Assembly (NCBI RefSeq): GCF_963678635.1
Contig: NC_087065.1
Span: forward strand, 4,446,020-4,510,019
Direction of reading: 5' to 3'
Length of the DNA stretch: 64,000 bases
Source: Symsagittifera roscoffensis
Lineage: Eukaryota; Xenacoelomorpha; Acoela; Convolutidae
In this document: in pieces, positions 12,591 through 25,300 of the stretch
Position numbering within the stretch: the first letter of the stretch is position 1
How the letters are laid out: every line of letters starts with the position of its first letter
Position numbers and translations under genes: made by a program
Notes under the pieces: generated by a model
The model's database searches: none
What the model was told of the DNA's origin: nothing
The model's input: the letters and a program-made list of their open reading frames with translations, nothing else

Positions 12591-14574
12591 TATGAATTTA
12601 ATAATTTCAAAACTAACTAATTCAAAATAGAACTAACTATTTTATTCAGCAATTTGCGTTATCTTTAGTCTTCACATCACGAGCACCTTCAAAACAAGAA
12701 AAGGCAAATAAAAATATAAACTCTGTTTTCAATTTTAAACTCTATAAAACCAACAGCACTAAATGATGCAGTAAAAGTTAATTCAAAGTAGTAAATTCAT
12801 TTCTAAACTATTTCCCCAAATGTAGTACATTTAAATACGATGAAAATCAATTTATACTTTTCAATCACAAAAGCAGTAAAATTTAATCTTAAAAAGCAAA
12901 AAATTCATACAAATCAAATGCAGTACTAACCTTTTCTATAACTTTTGTTTAAACGCACAGAAATTCTATCCACAATTGCACAGCTCGCCCACGAAGAATT
13001 GTTTAAAATAATGAGTTCAAGTTTTAAGTTTGCACTAACAACAACTCAAACAAACAATAACAAGTTTCCATTTTTCCTTTAACCAGGTTGGAATGGAATT
13101 ATATAAAAACCACACTAACCAATGCAGCTTACTAAACACCATAAACCATAAACTAACAGCATGACTAAGAAAAGAAAACCCACGGTACTCAAACCGGATT
13201 AAACCAGCTAAAACTGGATAATTTATTCTTTTGAAGACTATTACCAAGTCTAAAGAAGAAACAATAAAACACCAAAAAGTCGCAAGACAAAACCAAACCA
13301 AAAAAATTTGATTTTTGAGAAAAGGACACAACCAAAGAAACAAAAGGAAAACAAAAAATAATATTACATAAAAGTTAACACAAAACAGGACCCCTTAAAA
13401 AACCAGCACGAAATCATACTCCCCTTCCTGGTCTAACCCACCAGAGAGGACGTCCTGAGCATGCTCTATAGCCGGCCTAACCCACAGGGCTACATCCACG
13501 CTTTGTGACCACATCACTACTTTTGACACGAGGCACTCAAGTGTGAGTAACTCTTAAAAATAACTGAACTAAAACTAAAACACTTTTGCGAAAACAATTA
13601 ATCAAAATCATAACTAAAAAATAAAACTAACAAAATTTTATAAAGTGTAAATTATAATATGCAGTACATAGATCACGAACAACCACAAAAACGAGCATCC
13701 AAAGACTAGACGACCCCATCACACTCAACCACAGGATGGCTAAAAACAACTGACATGCCGCTCACAATCACGACTCTTAAAGGATTTAGAGTACGACTTG
13801 ACTTCGCAGAAAAGGACTTCATTGAATCAGACCAATGACCACCTCGATGTTCAAGTATACGTACAGATCCGAGATACAAGGCAACCCCTCCAAACACGAT
13901 CTTCACGCCATTCCAAAACCAGATCGATACACAGTTCTCCACAACCAATCAAGAACAGACGATCATAGCAAACCATCTCGAAATCAGAATTGAATTCGTT
14001 AACAGTCAGTCTTTGTCAAACGGTATTTTATAAGTTCCTATCGACGACTCCAACTTCTTGGAGCTTTCTTCTCTAAAAACAAAACAGGAAATGCAGCTCA
14101 CCAAGATAACTACGACCAACAACCATCCTTCATTACAGATAGAAGATCTAAGCTTCAAAACTCTGTAAACCGCGGATGGGTGGAAGCAGATATAAACTAT
14201 ATTTATTATTGGTTGTAAACTGGATATTTTATCTCTATAAAGTTTTTAATATTAACCAATCACGATCCATCTAACTAACAACCCACTTTTTCTGAAATTA
14301 CAAGTAATTTCAGCACCAGAGAGATTTGAGTTTAACTTAGAAATTAGTTACCTCTCCAAGAGAACTTTAGCAATCGCAATAAGCCAGTATACTCTAGATC
14401 TTTTGAGCCTAGCAGAGACTAGTTAAACACCCTGAGACTAGTAGATATAAGAGTAAGATTAGGATTGGTATTAGACTAAGAAGTTGCACGAATCTATTCG
14501 GCCGAAAATAAGATAGCGTGACGAGCAGACGGTGTACCCTATCCGAAATTACTCAATGAGTTCAGCCTCAAACC
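12591..14574. other. Non-coding, possible 3' untranslated/LTR region of the retroelement
   Basis: No open frame with protein-like content is seen on either strand. A-rich character continues to about 13,400. A TATA-like run (atataaacta near 14,191) and a boundary against an opposite-strand retroelement at about 14,575 suggest that part of this may be an LTR. The matching left LTR is outside the window, so this cannot be confirmed. Confidence 0.3.
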
Positions 14575-15469
14575 TAACTCACTATGGTCTTTTACTGGTG
14601 CAAATTGCAACTTTATGGTTTTCTTTGCAATAGATTTGAAGTTTTTGTTTTTCGCTTTAAAGTTTTGTGCCTACTTGCAACTAGCTCTCCTTGGAATCCC
14701 GTTTATTGTGTACTCTGGCATGAACTTGATTGTCGTCTGAGCTGTTTTATTCGTTACTACTTTTGTTGGCGGATATTTATAAAATCCATCCACCGCTACC
14801 AAAGTATATGCGTCATTGTTTAATTAATCGTGAATGAACTCGCAAAATCTAAATGTGGTCCCTCAATTGGTTCTACGACTTTATCCATTTTGAAGTTAAG
14901 ATTTTTGACCATTATAGGCTCGAGGTTTTTACCATGCTACTTGCACTCCTTGCAGATCTGCCAGGTTGCTGCGATTGAGCGGTGGATTTGGGGAATTCAT
15001 ATGTCGTCTGCAAGGTCCCCGTTGTTGTAGATGGATGCTATCCAGAAAATGGTTTGACTTTTTGATGGCATCCATTCCTTGTTTTCTAACGAATTGTATC
15101 AGCGGTCTGATTTTGCCTTATTTTTTGCGCGGGCCTTGTTAATGAAGCAATACCCAGGACTCGTTGCAATTTCTTACGACATAGTGACGAGTGGTGTTCT
15201 GCGTTAGTTACCGTGTTGACAATAATCGTTAATGGGGTTTCGTTGTCGATTGCAAAGACCAGTTGTTGCACTTGTGCCATGTATGTGTATGTTTTGGACA
15301 TGCGTATCTCTAGTTCATTAGAAATCAGTTCCATATTTGCTTTTGTCTCTTTTGTTCTTACGCGTAAGTTCATATTCAATTTTATCTCCGTCGTCTTCAC
15401 ATTTCCCATGTGTGTGATTGACAGGTTGTAGTCGTTGTTTGTTTGTGCGCTGTTGTTTTGTGTTTTCAT
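14575..15469 (-). pseudogene. Decayed integrase-bearing fragment of a second gypsy-type retroelement
   Basis: On the minus strand, 14,690-14,815 encodes an integrase core segment (LVAVDGFYKYPPTKVV). Degraded traces of the finger's cysteine pair lie upstream (about 14,935-14,960), and of the region around the second Asp and beyond downstream to 14,575. Further upstream a 127-codon ORF (15,469-15,086) ends at a TAG and has no recognised domain. Stops and frameshifts are frequent. Orientation is opposite to the large element on its left, and the sequence is clearly a different subfamily. The remainder of this element is not seen. Confidence 0.5.
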
Positions 15470-18225
15470 ACTAGTTATATTACTTGTTAAGCCGAAAAAA
15501 TACTATACTTCAGTTTGATAACGCTTGCCAATCGACTGTGTAGAAAATACTTCGATCGTTGTCGAGGAAACAACTAGAAAAACAAAAAATAGAAAATCCA
15601 GTTTTATAAAATTTAAATATTTAACCTTTTTGAAGAATTTTAAGTGGGGTAGAATTTAAATTTAGAGCTAGAGTCTTACCAATCTCTAAATGTTATCGGA
15701 AATTTATAGGGATTACAAGTACTGTAGAAATCATATCCTCAAAAGCCATATATGTACTGAAATCAAGGTTGAATACACAATTCAAAAATTATATAGACAG
15801 CTTAATTGAAAGCCGAAAATCATAATATCGTAATATCGATGATAAAAGCGCAATTTCAATGTTTAATCGTTTTACATATAACTAGGTTTATCAACATGAA
15901 GATAATTTTGAAGAAAAAAAAACATTCCCAGACAATAGAATGCAAAAGTTGCATCGCAACAACTCTTATCAAGCGGTATTAAAAAAGAAATTATCTCAAC
16001 AATAACCTTTCAAACCGAAAAAAGTTTTTTAATAACTTTATTTTAAAAACTTTTCTTCTCCCTCGGAGCACTCACGCATAAAAAAAATATATTTTTAGTC
16101 AATAATGGACGCAATAGAAGGCCACTAAAATATAACAAAGTCAGAATCAGTTGAGCCGAAAAAAAAGTTTAAAAGTTGAAGAAAAAAAACAACAAAATTT
16201 TAACAAATTGAGTTGGTAAAACTACAACCAAGGTAAAACGTTTGATTCGGCCAGGACTTTAAATGCTAGAGAAATTATATTAACTATTGCGAAAGTTATT
16301 TACAGTAAAATAAAAAAATTTGGATCTGGCAACTAAGTCGACAAAACATAAGCGATCAAATAATAGATCGAAACTTTTTTTTTGAACCGGAATATTTACC
16401 GTTTGAAAACAAAAAACAGGTCCTGGTCAGATTTGAACCCAAGGATTTACCTGGCGTATTTGTTGCCTCCGGGCTAAGTGTGCAGAAGGAAAAAAGGCAT
16501 TTTATTTCATTATAAATCAAGGTATTACCAGGAGTTGATGAGTCCTGTTAACAAACTTATTTTCGGGAAAAAAGTCTAGCACCCGATTGCAATACTCTTG
16601 CTTATCACAAGAGAAAATTGCATAAATTTTCTCCTTATAAGCATAACCTTCACATTGATGGAAGGAACAGATATTCCAATCTTAAAACATTAAAAGTGAT
16701 GGAAAACCTCCGGTCCCAATTTGTTTGATTTTAATCACTTCTAAGAGGTTCCTATTTGTATGGGTAGAAAAGTAGTGTGACAGTTGTAAAGAAAAAAATC
16801 CAATCTAGTGATGAACATACTTGACGCTTGCGTTTAACTTGTTTCATTTTTTATATTGACATCCTAGCTAAATTTTTTAACTCAAAATATCAAAATTTGA
16901 AGGTTTTTATTTAACATTAACAGTTTCTTTTTTTGTGAAGTCTGAGCGACTTCCGCTACAGAGCCGCTCTCTTTCATTTTTATCTACCCATGGGTTTCTT
17001 TGATTACGCCGGCAAGTTGTTAAAATTTAGCAAGCTAAAAGTTTGCCTCTGGGTTCCAGTGACCTGCACACAACAAAAAGTGGGCCTACCCAATGCGCAA
17101 TTTTGCTTCGTAAATGGGTTTTTTCCAAATTTGAATTTTAATTAAAATTTCAGTTTTTTTCAGCTATTGATGATAAGTTGATATTTTATTATTTTTGCTT
17201 ACAATGTCTAGCAGCATCCTGGTATAAGCGACTTTTTGTAAACAATTTTGCAATCATTGGTTGTAACCATTTGTGAGTGAATCTTGATATATTTTTTTTC
17301 ATTTTCGAACTTCAAAAAACTTTTGGTACGCATGACTTTTCAAAAACTATGCAATGATTAGTCGTGAACTATTTTAAAAGAAATCGAAAACCTAAGACTT
17401 TCTTTTTGTAGATTTGTGCTCTGAAAAAATTTAATTTTAACTTTGAAAAAAATAGTTTTGTAAATAAATTTTTATAGACTTAAATCCATGCGTTTTTAAT
17501 TACAATTATGACCAATAAATTATCATTTAAGTTTACCGTTTGAAATAAAAAATAGAAAATTCTGTGTTTTAGTTTGAATTTTAATGTAACGATGTAGCTT
17601 AAAAGTCTAGAATATTTTGTTCATAAAAGTCCTCAATGCTTCCAAAAGTTGGAGTTTTGTCTTTAATGTTTTATTTGAAAACAATAAGCATTTTAAGCAG
17701 AATTTAAAACAAATGTAATTGGGATTTTTAAGAAGTTTCTTTGGATAGTTGAAGCTTCCCAAAGTTATAAATTTTGTTTCAAATTATTCAGTTTTTTCAT
17801 AAAACCAGTGCAAAAGGTTTGTTGAGGTTCTTTGTAAAAAATCTAAATCCTGAACATTAGAAGACAGACAGTTTTCTGTTTAAATAGATGATATTTTTAC
17901 TATTAATATAAAATTAACACTGAGCAAAAAGTTAGTGTCAAGAAAAACCGTAATGTTTGAAGGATAGTAACAAAAATATGAGCATAGTTTGTACCGCTAC
18001 CGATTTTGGTTCTTTCATATAGTAAAAAAACGTGTTAGAACATACAAAGTTTGTCTACCGGCTATCAACTAGAATTGATTTTTTCATGAGGGAATTATGA
18101 GGTTATGAAACTTTGTGAGTCAGTTCATATATCAGAGATTTAGATTTTCAACAGATTTTCAACAGACTTTCAAACAATTTTTTATAATTTCAAAAGTTTT
18201 TTTCAAGTGCCTTTAAGGCGCCTAT
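15470..18225. other. AT-rich non-coding stretch
   Basis: No exon with acceptable splice signals and no long ORF is seen. Apart from the tRNA-like segment at 16,426-16,490, the stretch is low-complexity AT-rich sequence upstream of the lectin gene. Confidence 0.5.
16426..16490 (-). repeat. tRNA-like (SINE-type) sequence
   Basis: The minus strand shows a B-box match (GGTTCAAATCT) about 40 bases after an A-box-like TTAGCCCGGAGG. The T-arm stem no longer pairs well, so this is a tRNA-derived relic and not a working tRNA gene. Confidence 0.35.
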
Positions 18226-18530
18226 TTTCAGGGGTGGATCTAGGGTTTTCTCAAAAGGGTCAAAATTTTCAAAAACTTTTCAAAAATTTTCTAGAATTTT
18301 CTAGGTCGACCAAATTGATCTTCCGAGCGCTCTCAGAACACTATAAAAACCGTATTTTGAGCAAGCGAATTGTTAGAAAAAAACGTCAAAATTGTCGTTT
18401 TTGGGCTCTTTTTGGAAAATGTTGTCCTCAAAATTACCTCATCTTGTCACCGGAGCACCTCTTTTACACTTCGTAAAATAGTATTGTTTGGGAAACGGGG
18501 TAGCCAGTGGTCCGAATCTCTGAGATCCAC
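18226..18530 (+). repeat. hAT-like MITE copy
   Basis: Begins with CAGGGGTGGATCTAGGGTTT and ends near GAGATCCACC. It shares the internal block around ggtcgacc and the TATAAA-containing stretch with copies at 44.4, 49.8 and 55.4 kb. Diverged. Confidence 0.4.
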
Positions 18531-19328
18531 CTTAAATTCTCTCATCTGCTTTTGTAGGTTAATCAAATTTTCTTTCGAGCTCTTCTAAATCAGAAAAAAA
18601 CCCTATTTCTATTTTGAACAATGTTCTGGCAATTTTGAAGAAAAAAAACAAGCAATTAAGACGTTTGTAGGCACTTTTTTGAAGGTTGGGACCAAAAAAA
18701 AACCTTTTTTTGCCTGCACTCTCTCCTTAAAATGAATGTATTTTGATGCCATTGGAAAAAATTCAGGGTCGGTCAGCAAAAATGGATGTCTTGAAACAGT
18801 ACCAGAATGGGGACCTTTTGGATAGCCAGGGGACCAAATTCCTCAAGGAGGGAGAGTCTCCTCCCCAATTCTCTGCTGCCTCTTTTGGATGCACATATTT
18901 TGGCCATTAGAAAACAAACGTACAATGGAATTGGTAAAATAATGAATGAAATTTTTCTTGATTCCAAAATTGCTAGGCCAAGTTTTGTTTAATTTACAAT
19001 CTGTTTTAAAACTGCAGAAAAAAGTGTTTGAATTGGAAATTTGGTTTCAATTCATCAAACCTATTCGCTTATAAAAAGCCTTAAGAGCTTTTATTATCTT
19101 AGGAGGATTTATTATCTGTTCTTTGAAATTTTTCTTCAATGAAGTTTGAAATGGTTCTTCTTCAACACTGCCTGTCAAATCATTATGAATTAAACAAGTT
19201 TTCGCTGGCTAGTTAAGTCATGTAACAGATGATGATGGTCGAGTGAAATCTGGCACGCTTTTTGTTTCCAGAATTTCAACTTCGGATTATTTATTCACTG
19301 GAATCATTATCGAGATTTGTTGTCCAGA

Positions 19329-22300
19329 ATGAAGTCAACTTTTTCCAAATTGATAATTTTTGCATTCCTTCAAATTTATGTTCGGTGAGTTTCTAAAAGA
19401 TTATAAACTTGACAATTACTTGATAAACCAATTGAGAAAAACCAAAAGTAATTGCCATAAATATGAAACTAACATGATAAAATTATAACTAACATGATAA
19501 AAGCGTCGAGAAATTGACGAAAAAACTAGCAGAATGTTTCGAGGAAAATCAAAAATCGTTTGGAAATGACTTTATTTTTTCTAAATCATACATTTTTAGG
19601 GCTGGCCAAGTAGCAACACCCTCATGTGTCGAAGGTAGAAAAAATAAAACTACAGAAAGTTGAATAAATTTTCGACCTCTTTAATTTCCTTGCCTAATCA
19701 AAAATTTGTCTTTTGCAGAATGTCCTCATGGCTTCGAGCGTGTAGCAGGTAACACTTTTCATTATTATAAATTTTTTTAAATAACCTGATTAACCTTATG
19801 TTGAAGCGAAATTACATCAGAATAACGAAACCTACGTCATAATTACGTAATAAAAATATTTACGTAACTGCATAAAAATATTGACAATTTGTTTTTATGT
19901 TGCATATTAACTTTCGGCTTGTCGGCCCACCACTGCTTTATTTTTCTGTTAGGAACTAATTTTCTGTTCAGCTTGTGAAAAATATGGTCTGCTATATTGA
20001 GGTGTTGTTTTAGGACTGTCACACTGCTACAAACTGTTGTTGGCTCTGGGACCCGTGAGCCATGACAAGGCCGTCGTGGCCTGTGGATACGAAGGAGGGG
20101 CCACTCTCGTCACTTTCGACGCAGTCGGAGACCAGGTAGGTCACACATGCTGGGCAATTACATAAAACCCATATAGGTTTTTGGATTTTTGTGACTATTT
20201 TTTCTTATGACTTTCGAAAATATAATTATGACCTTCGTAAAATTGCGAGTTGAAGCAGGCTAAGAAATCATATTGCAGCGATTTTTATGGTAAATAGGGC
20301 TCAAATTTGTTACTTCTTCACAATGTCATGCACTGGCAGAATTTTTTTAGGGAAGGGGGCGAAAATAAAATCTCTAATTTTTCAATTTCTAAAAAAAATC
20401 TGAAATTTTTGCTGCTTTCTACTTCGACCAATTGGATATCCAAACAGGCCAAAAAAGCTGTTTTTGGGCATTTTTGGGAGAGTTTGTCCGAAAGTTTGCG
20501 TTTCTTAGCGTGCGCTCCCTCCTCAAATTTAGTTACATTGGCGTCAAAGGCGCCTTTAGAAAATTTATACTGTTGCTCAGCCAAAAATGAAAAATGGATG
20601 TCATAAAATTATACCAAAGGGGGATATTTTGGAAAAGTTTAGCAACGAAAAATGAGGGGGGAGGTGGGCGAGGTGGCTGCCCCCCTCCCCTTGGCACGAT
20701 ACTGCTGGCATGTGCTGTGATTTTTTATCATAAATGCTGTCGATTTTAATATAAAATAGTTTTCGATCAAAATTGACGTCGATTTAATCATTTTTGTGTC
20801 ATTTCTTTGTTTAAAAATTTTTGAAAAAACAACTTGCTCCCAATCCAGCGGCATAATAACCCAAGAAATGTTTTAAATTTTTAACATAAGGCTTTTTCCT
20901 ATGATTATCCATCGATTTTTTCTTCTTACCTCAGCAAATGACAGACAATAAAAAACAAAATCAAAAAATTTTAGATTAGTTTTTAATTTTTTGTTAAACG
21001 CTGCTACTACACGTGTTTCAGCAAACCCTTCGCAACCATATGTGGTCCCACTATGAATCAGCTATCACTAAAGATCCAGCCCATCTAGCTGGGCTCGGTT
21101 TCTGGACTGGGTATGCCAGACAGTACGGCGACTCCACCAACCCCTTCGTCAACATCTACTCTGGAGAAACACTGGACTCTGGCTTCTTTTCCAGGGGGCA
21201 GCCGGACAACCTAAGTAGGCGCTATTTTGTTATTTTTTGAAGGGATATCAAGCATTTTTAATTTTTTCTCATTCGATTCTTGTATCATAAAGAACTCCCC
21301 GGAGAAAAAAAAAACAGGAAAGTTCAACCAGTTCTGCAGCCTCTTTTTCCGATCCCCCTTACCTGATACGTTAAATATTACGAGTATAAATTTTTTCAAA
21401 CTTTTTCAGATTGTTTTTAAAAAGTAGCATGTGAACAAATTACCCAACTCCAAGTTTATTTGGCTGCACTCAACCTTGTAAACATTGCTTATTAGATCAT
21501 TAAAGTGATGTTAATTCTTGAAGAAAATAAAAAAATAAAAACTTTAAAATTGAAAAAAAATTAGTAATTTATTTTTAATGACATATAGAACACATTTAGA
21601 TAATGGAAAACGCTGACTCATTTTACCATTCCGCGGCTTGCATGTAAAAATAGTGGATCAAATGATCGCTACTGTCCAATTCCTCGATCTGACTTGAACG
21701 TTTAAACCTTGTGAGTTTTACATTTTCTTGATCTTTGCTAAATGCATTTTTTATTGTTGCGAGTCCTTCTTTGATCTTTTGCGATGAGTTGTCGCATACC
21801 GTTAAAAAGAGTCACTCCCGTGTCAATATCGATCAGCGGTAAAGTGACAACAAGACTGCTCGTAACAGGGCGAAGCCCTGAATGTTCCGACTGGCTTTTA
21901 AGGTTTATGGAGCAGTAATAACATTAAAAAATTCAATGAAATAAAAAAAATGAAATTTTTTTTCTAAAATTTGAAATTGTTTATGAAAATCATCCCCCCA
22001 CACGCCATATAAAGTACAAAAGGATAGATTTCGCTCCTTGTAACAAACCAATTATGGCAAATAAGCTTCTTTTAACCAATTTGGAACGATTTCTAAGACG
22101 GATTAACTCTCCGCTTACGCGTTAATAGCGCGAAATATCGCGCGTTAATTGTCCCAAATTGGCCAAAATTGCAATCTTTAAACCCCCGTAACTTTACGAA
22201 AAATGATCACAGGTGAAATATCTTTTCAAATTTGAGCTCAGGACAACAATACTTTTCGAATGATATAAAAAATATCCGTCAAAAATGGCTAGTTAAAAAG

Positions 22301-25300
22301 TCGAAATTTGTCTGAAGAAAAAAAACCCACCCCGAGCACAAATATTCCGTTACTTTCGTATCGAAAGTCGGAACAATAATCAAAATTCTCTCGATCAAAA
22401 TCGGATTATGATATGACTTTGTACTTGACTTAAAATTGCTTTTCTAGCGCGGATTTTCAGTCGCAAAACTGATTTTATGCCTTATTGTTCCGACTTTCGA
22501 TACGAAAGTAACGGAATATTTGTGCTCGGGGTGGGTTTTTTTTTCTTCAGACAAATTTCGACTTTTTAACTAGCCATTTTCGACGGAATTTTTAAATATC
22601 ATTCAAAAGGTATTGTTGTCCTGAGCTTAAATTTGAAAAGATATTTCACCTGTGATTATTTTTCGTAAAGTTATGAGGGTTTAAAGATTGCCATTTTGGC
22701 CATTTTGACCAATTTGGGACAATTAACGCGCGATATAATTCGCGCTAATAGCGCGTAAGTGGATATTTAATCGTCTTATAAATCGTTCCAAATTGGTTGA
22801 ACGAAGCTTAATTGCCATACTTGGTTTGTTACAAGGAGCGAAATCTATCCTTTTGTACTTTATATAGCGTGTGGGGGATGATTTCAAAAAAAGTTTTAAA
22901 TTTTAGAAAAAAAAAATTTCATTTTGTTTTATTTCATTTAATTTTTTTAATGTTATTACTGCTGCTCAATAAACCTTAAAAGGCAGTCGGAGCATTCAGG
23001 GCTTCGCCCTGATACGAGCAATCTTGTTCAATCTTATAAACTAAATGAAAATCTTTTTGCGCTATGAACGAGATGTTTTAACTTTTCAATCGAGTACAAT
23101 GTTTAAGAAGGCTTCAATGCAACCATCGAGCTCAATGATTGAGAGGCGTTTTGGCGAGAACTTTCAATCAATAAAGAATCTGGAATATTCAGAATCTTTT
23201 TGAAAAAGCCCGAAACTCTTTAAACAACTCGGTTCAACTTCAATGCTAGACAGCCCCTGCCCTTATTTTGTCCAAAGTTGTGCGTTTTCAGATTTTTTTT
23301 AGTGTGAAACGAATCAACCAAAAACAGCAACCTCCATGCTCAAAAAAACTTTAAGCAAACAGACTCGCGCTATGAAATAACTTGAAATGTTTCAAATATT
23401 CATTGGTTGAATGAAGTAAATAAAACCGAAATTTTCTGCAATCTGATTCCTTTCATGTGCTAACCTAAAGCATTTCAAGATTTGTCAGCTTCATTATCTT
23501 GTTCAAAAAAAAATTGAACTTTTCGCAAAAAAGCGTTCGTTCGTAGAGAACACTTGCAAAAATTTCAAAATTCTACAAGTTGAACAGCTTGCTGAAGAAA
23601 ACTTGATTTTGTGCTTGAAAAAACTTGAATTGTTTTAAAAGTTTCATCGCTTGAATAGTTTGCAAAGAAAAAATTACTTTTAATGAACTGGTTTGATTTT
23701 TGAAACAACTTGAAGCATTTCAAAGTTTCATAGCTTGAGTTGCTCTTACAAATATTTGTTTGCAAAATGATTCAACCTAATAAATATTCCAGAGTTTTTT
23801 TTGCTTGAATGACGTAAGTAGAAAATTTAAGTTTTTCGCCATCTGACTCAATTCGTTAAAGTTACATAGCTTGAATAGCTCGCTGAGGGAATACTAAATT
23901 TTTCGTGATCCGATTTGGTCTGAAACATTATAGAGTTTTAAAAAAGTCCTAGTAACTTTCAACGCGCGTTTGTATAGTTCTACAATCACAACGCGCAGAA
24001 GTAACTTTGCTAAGTTGAAATTAGAAACCAGTTTTTTTTCTTAGTTTTTTACGAATGTGGTCGGAACATTCTCTGTTATTTGCACAGCAACCGGATATTC
24101 TTGTTATAGTGCTGGGAATGTGGGGTGAAGAGACGTGTGTGGCGAGGAAAAAGTTCAACAAGGATGTGGTCAAGCGGGCCAACTCAGACATCGGAATGGA
24201 CGACTACAATTGTGCATACCCTCATTGGGCTATATGCATGCGTGAGTCATCCCCAATCTCTTCTAAACATTAGCTAGTAAGCTAGTCAGATTTTCTAATA
24301 AAACTTTCAAAGGATAGTTGATGGAAGATGATTGGTTAGTAATAATTACTTCACAATCATATAAAAAAGCAAAATCAATGTGTAAAGGAAACTCCGAACG
24401 CAAGATGTTGCAAGACATAATTTACACGTGTGAGCAAAGTTTGAAACATCGGTAAAATTTTAAGGAGTAATTAAAAAGAGGGAATGATTTACTTCAAAAA
24501 AAAAAATGCATGCAAGCTCTATTTTTGTAAAGACAAATTGATTCCTCAAGATTGCATGAAACTTTGCATGAAGTTTGCTTATTGTTGTCGGTTTCAAATT
24601 TTTTCTGCTACTTATTTCTAAACTTTGTTTTTTTTTCAAAAGATCGTGACGTGTACGCCCTGAACATGCAAGCGTATAACAGTGTGCTGATGGCGGGTAC
24701 GGGAGTGAGTCTTCCAGTAGGTGGGGGTTGCAAAGTGGACTGGGTCGACCAGAATGTCTATGTTCTGGACATGATCAGTGCCAAGAGAGAGGCCAGCGGA
24801 TATTCCGACCAGGCACAGCAGTTCGCAGGTAAGGACTGCAAAGCACAGCATCCAATTAACTGCGGATTAAAATCCCAAATATAGAAAAATGGAAATGAAT
24901 GCTTACAGCATCGGTAACAATCATTTTCATACATATGATAAATTTTTCAAATAAGGCACGGATGAAAAGTGTTCAGATGAATTTGCAAATCCAAAAAAAT
25001 GTTTATTGAACCATCAAGTGCCAAATTTGATATCTTATCTGCTAAACTATGCCCTAAATACCTCAGAATTTAGAGTGACCTAAAATTAAAGGACTCAATT
25101 TCTATGATCACTGTCAATTTTTGATGAATATGCAGATGTTTGTTGCTCCGACCATTGAAAATGGGGAAGAACTTTGTATTCGTGTGTGTTTTAGTTTTTT
25201 TTGTATATATTTTTTGTTTTCCACACAAAATCAGGTACCACAAACAATCATCGGACTGGGTTGAGTGATAAATCAAAACAAAGCCGATTCAGTGGTGATT

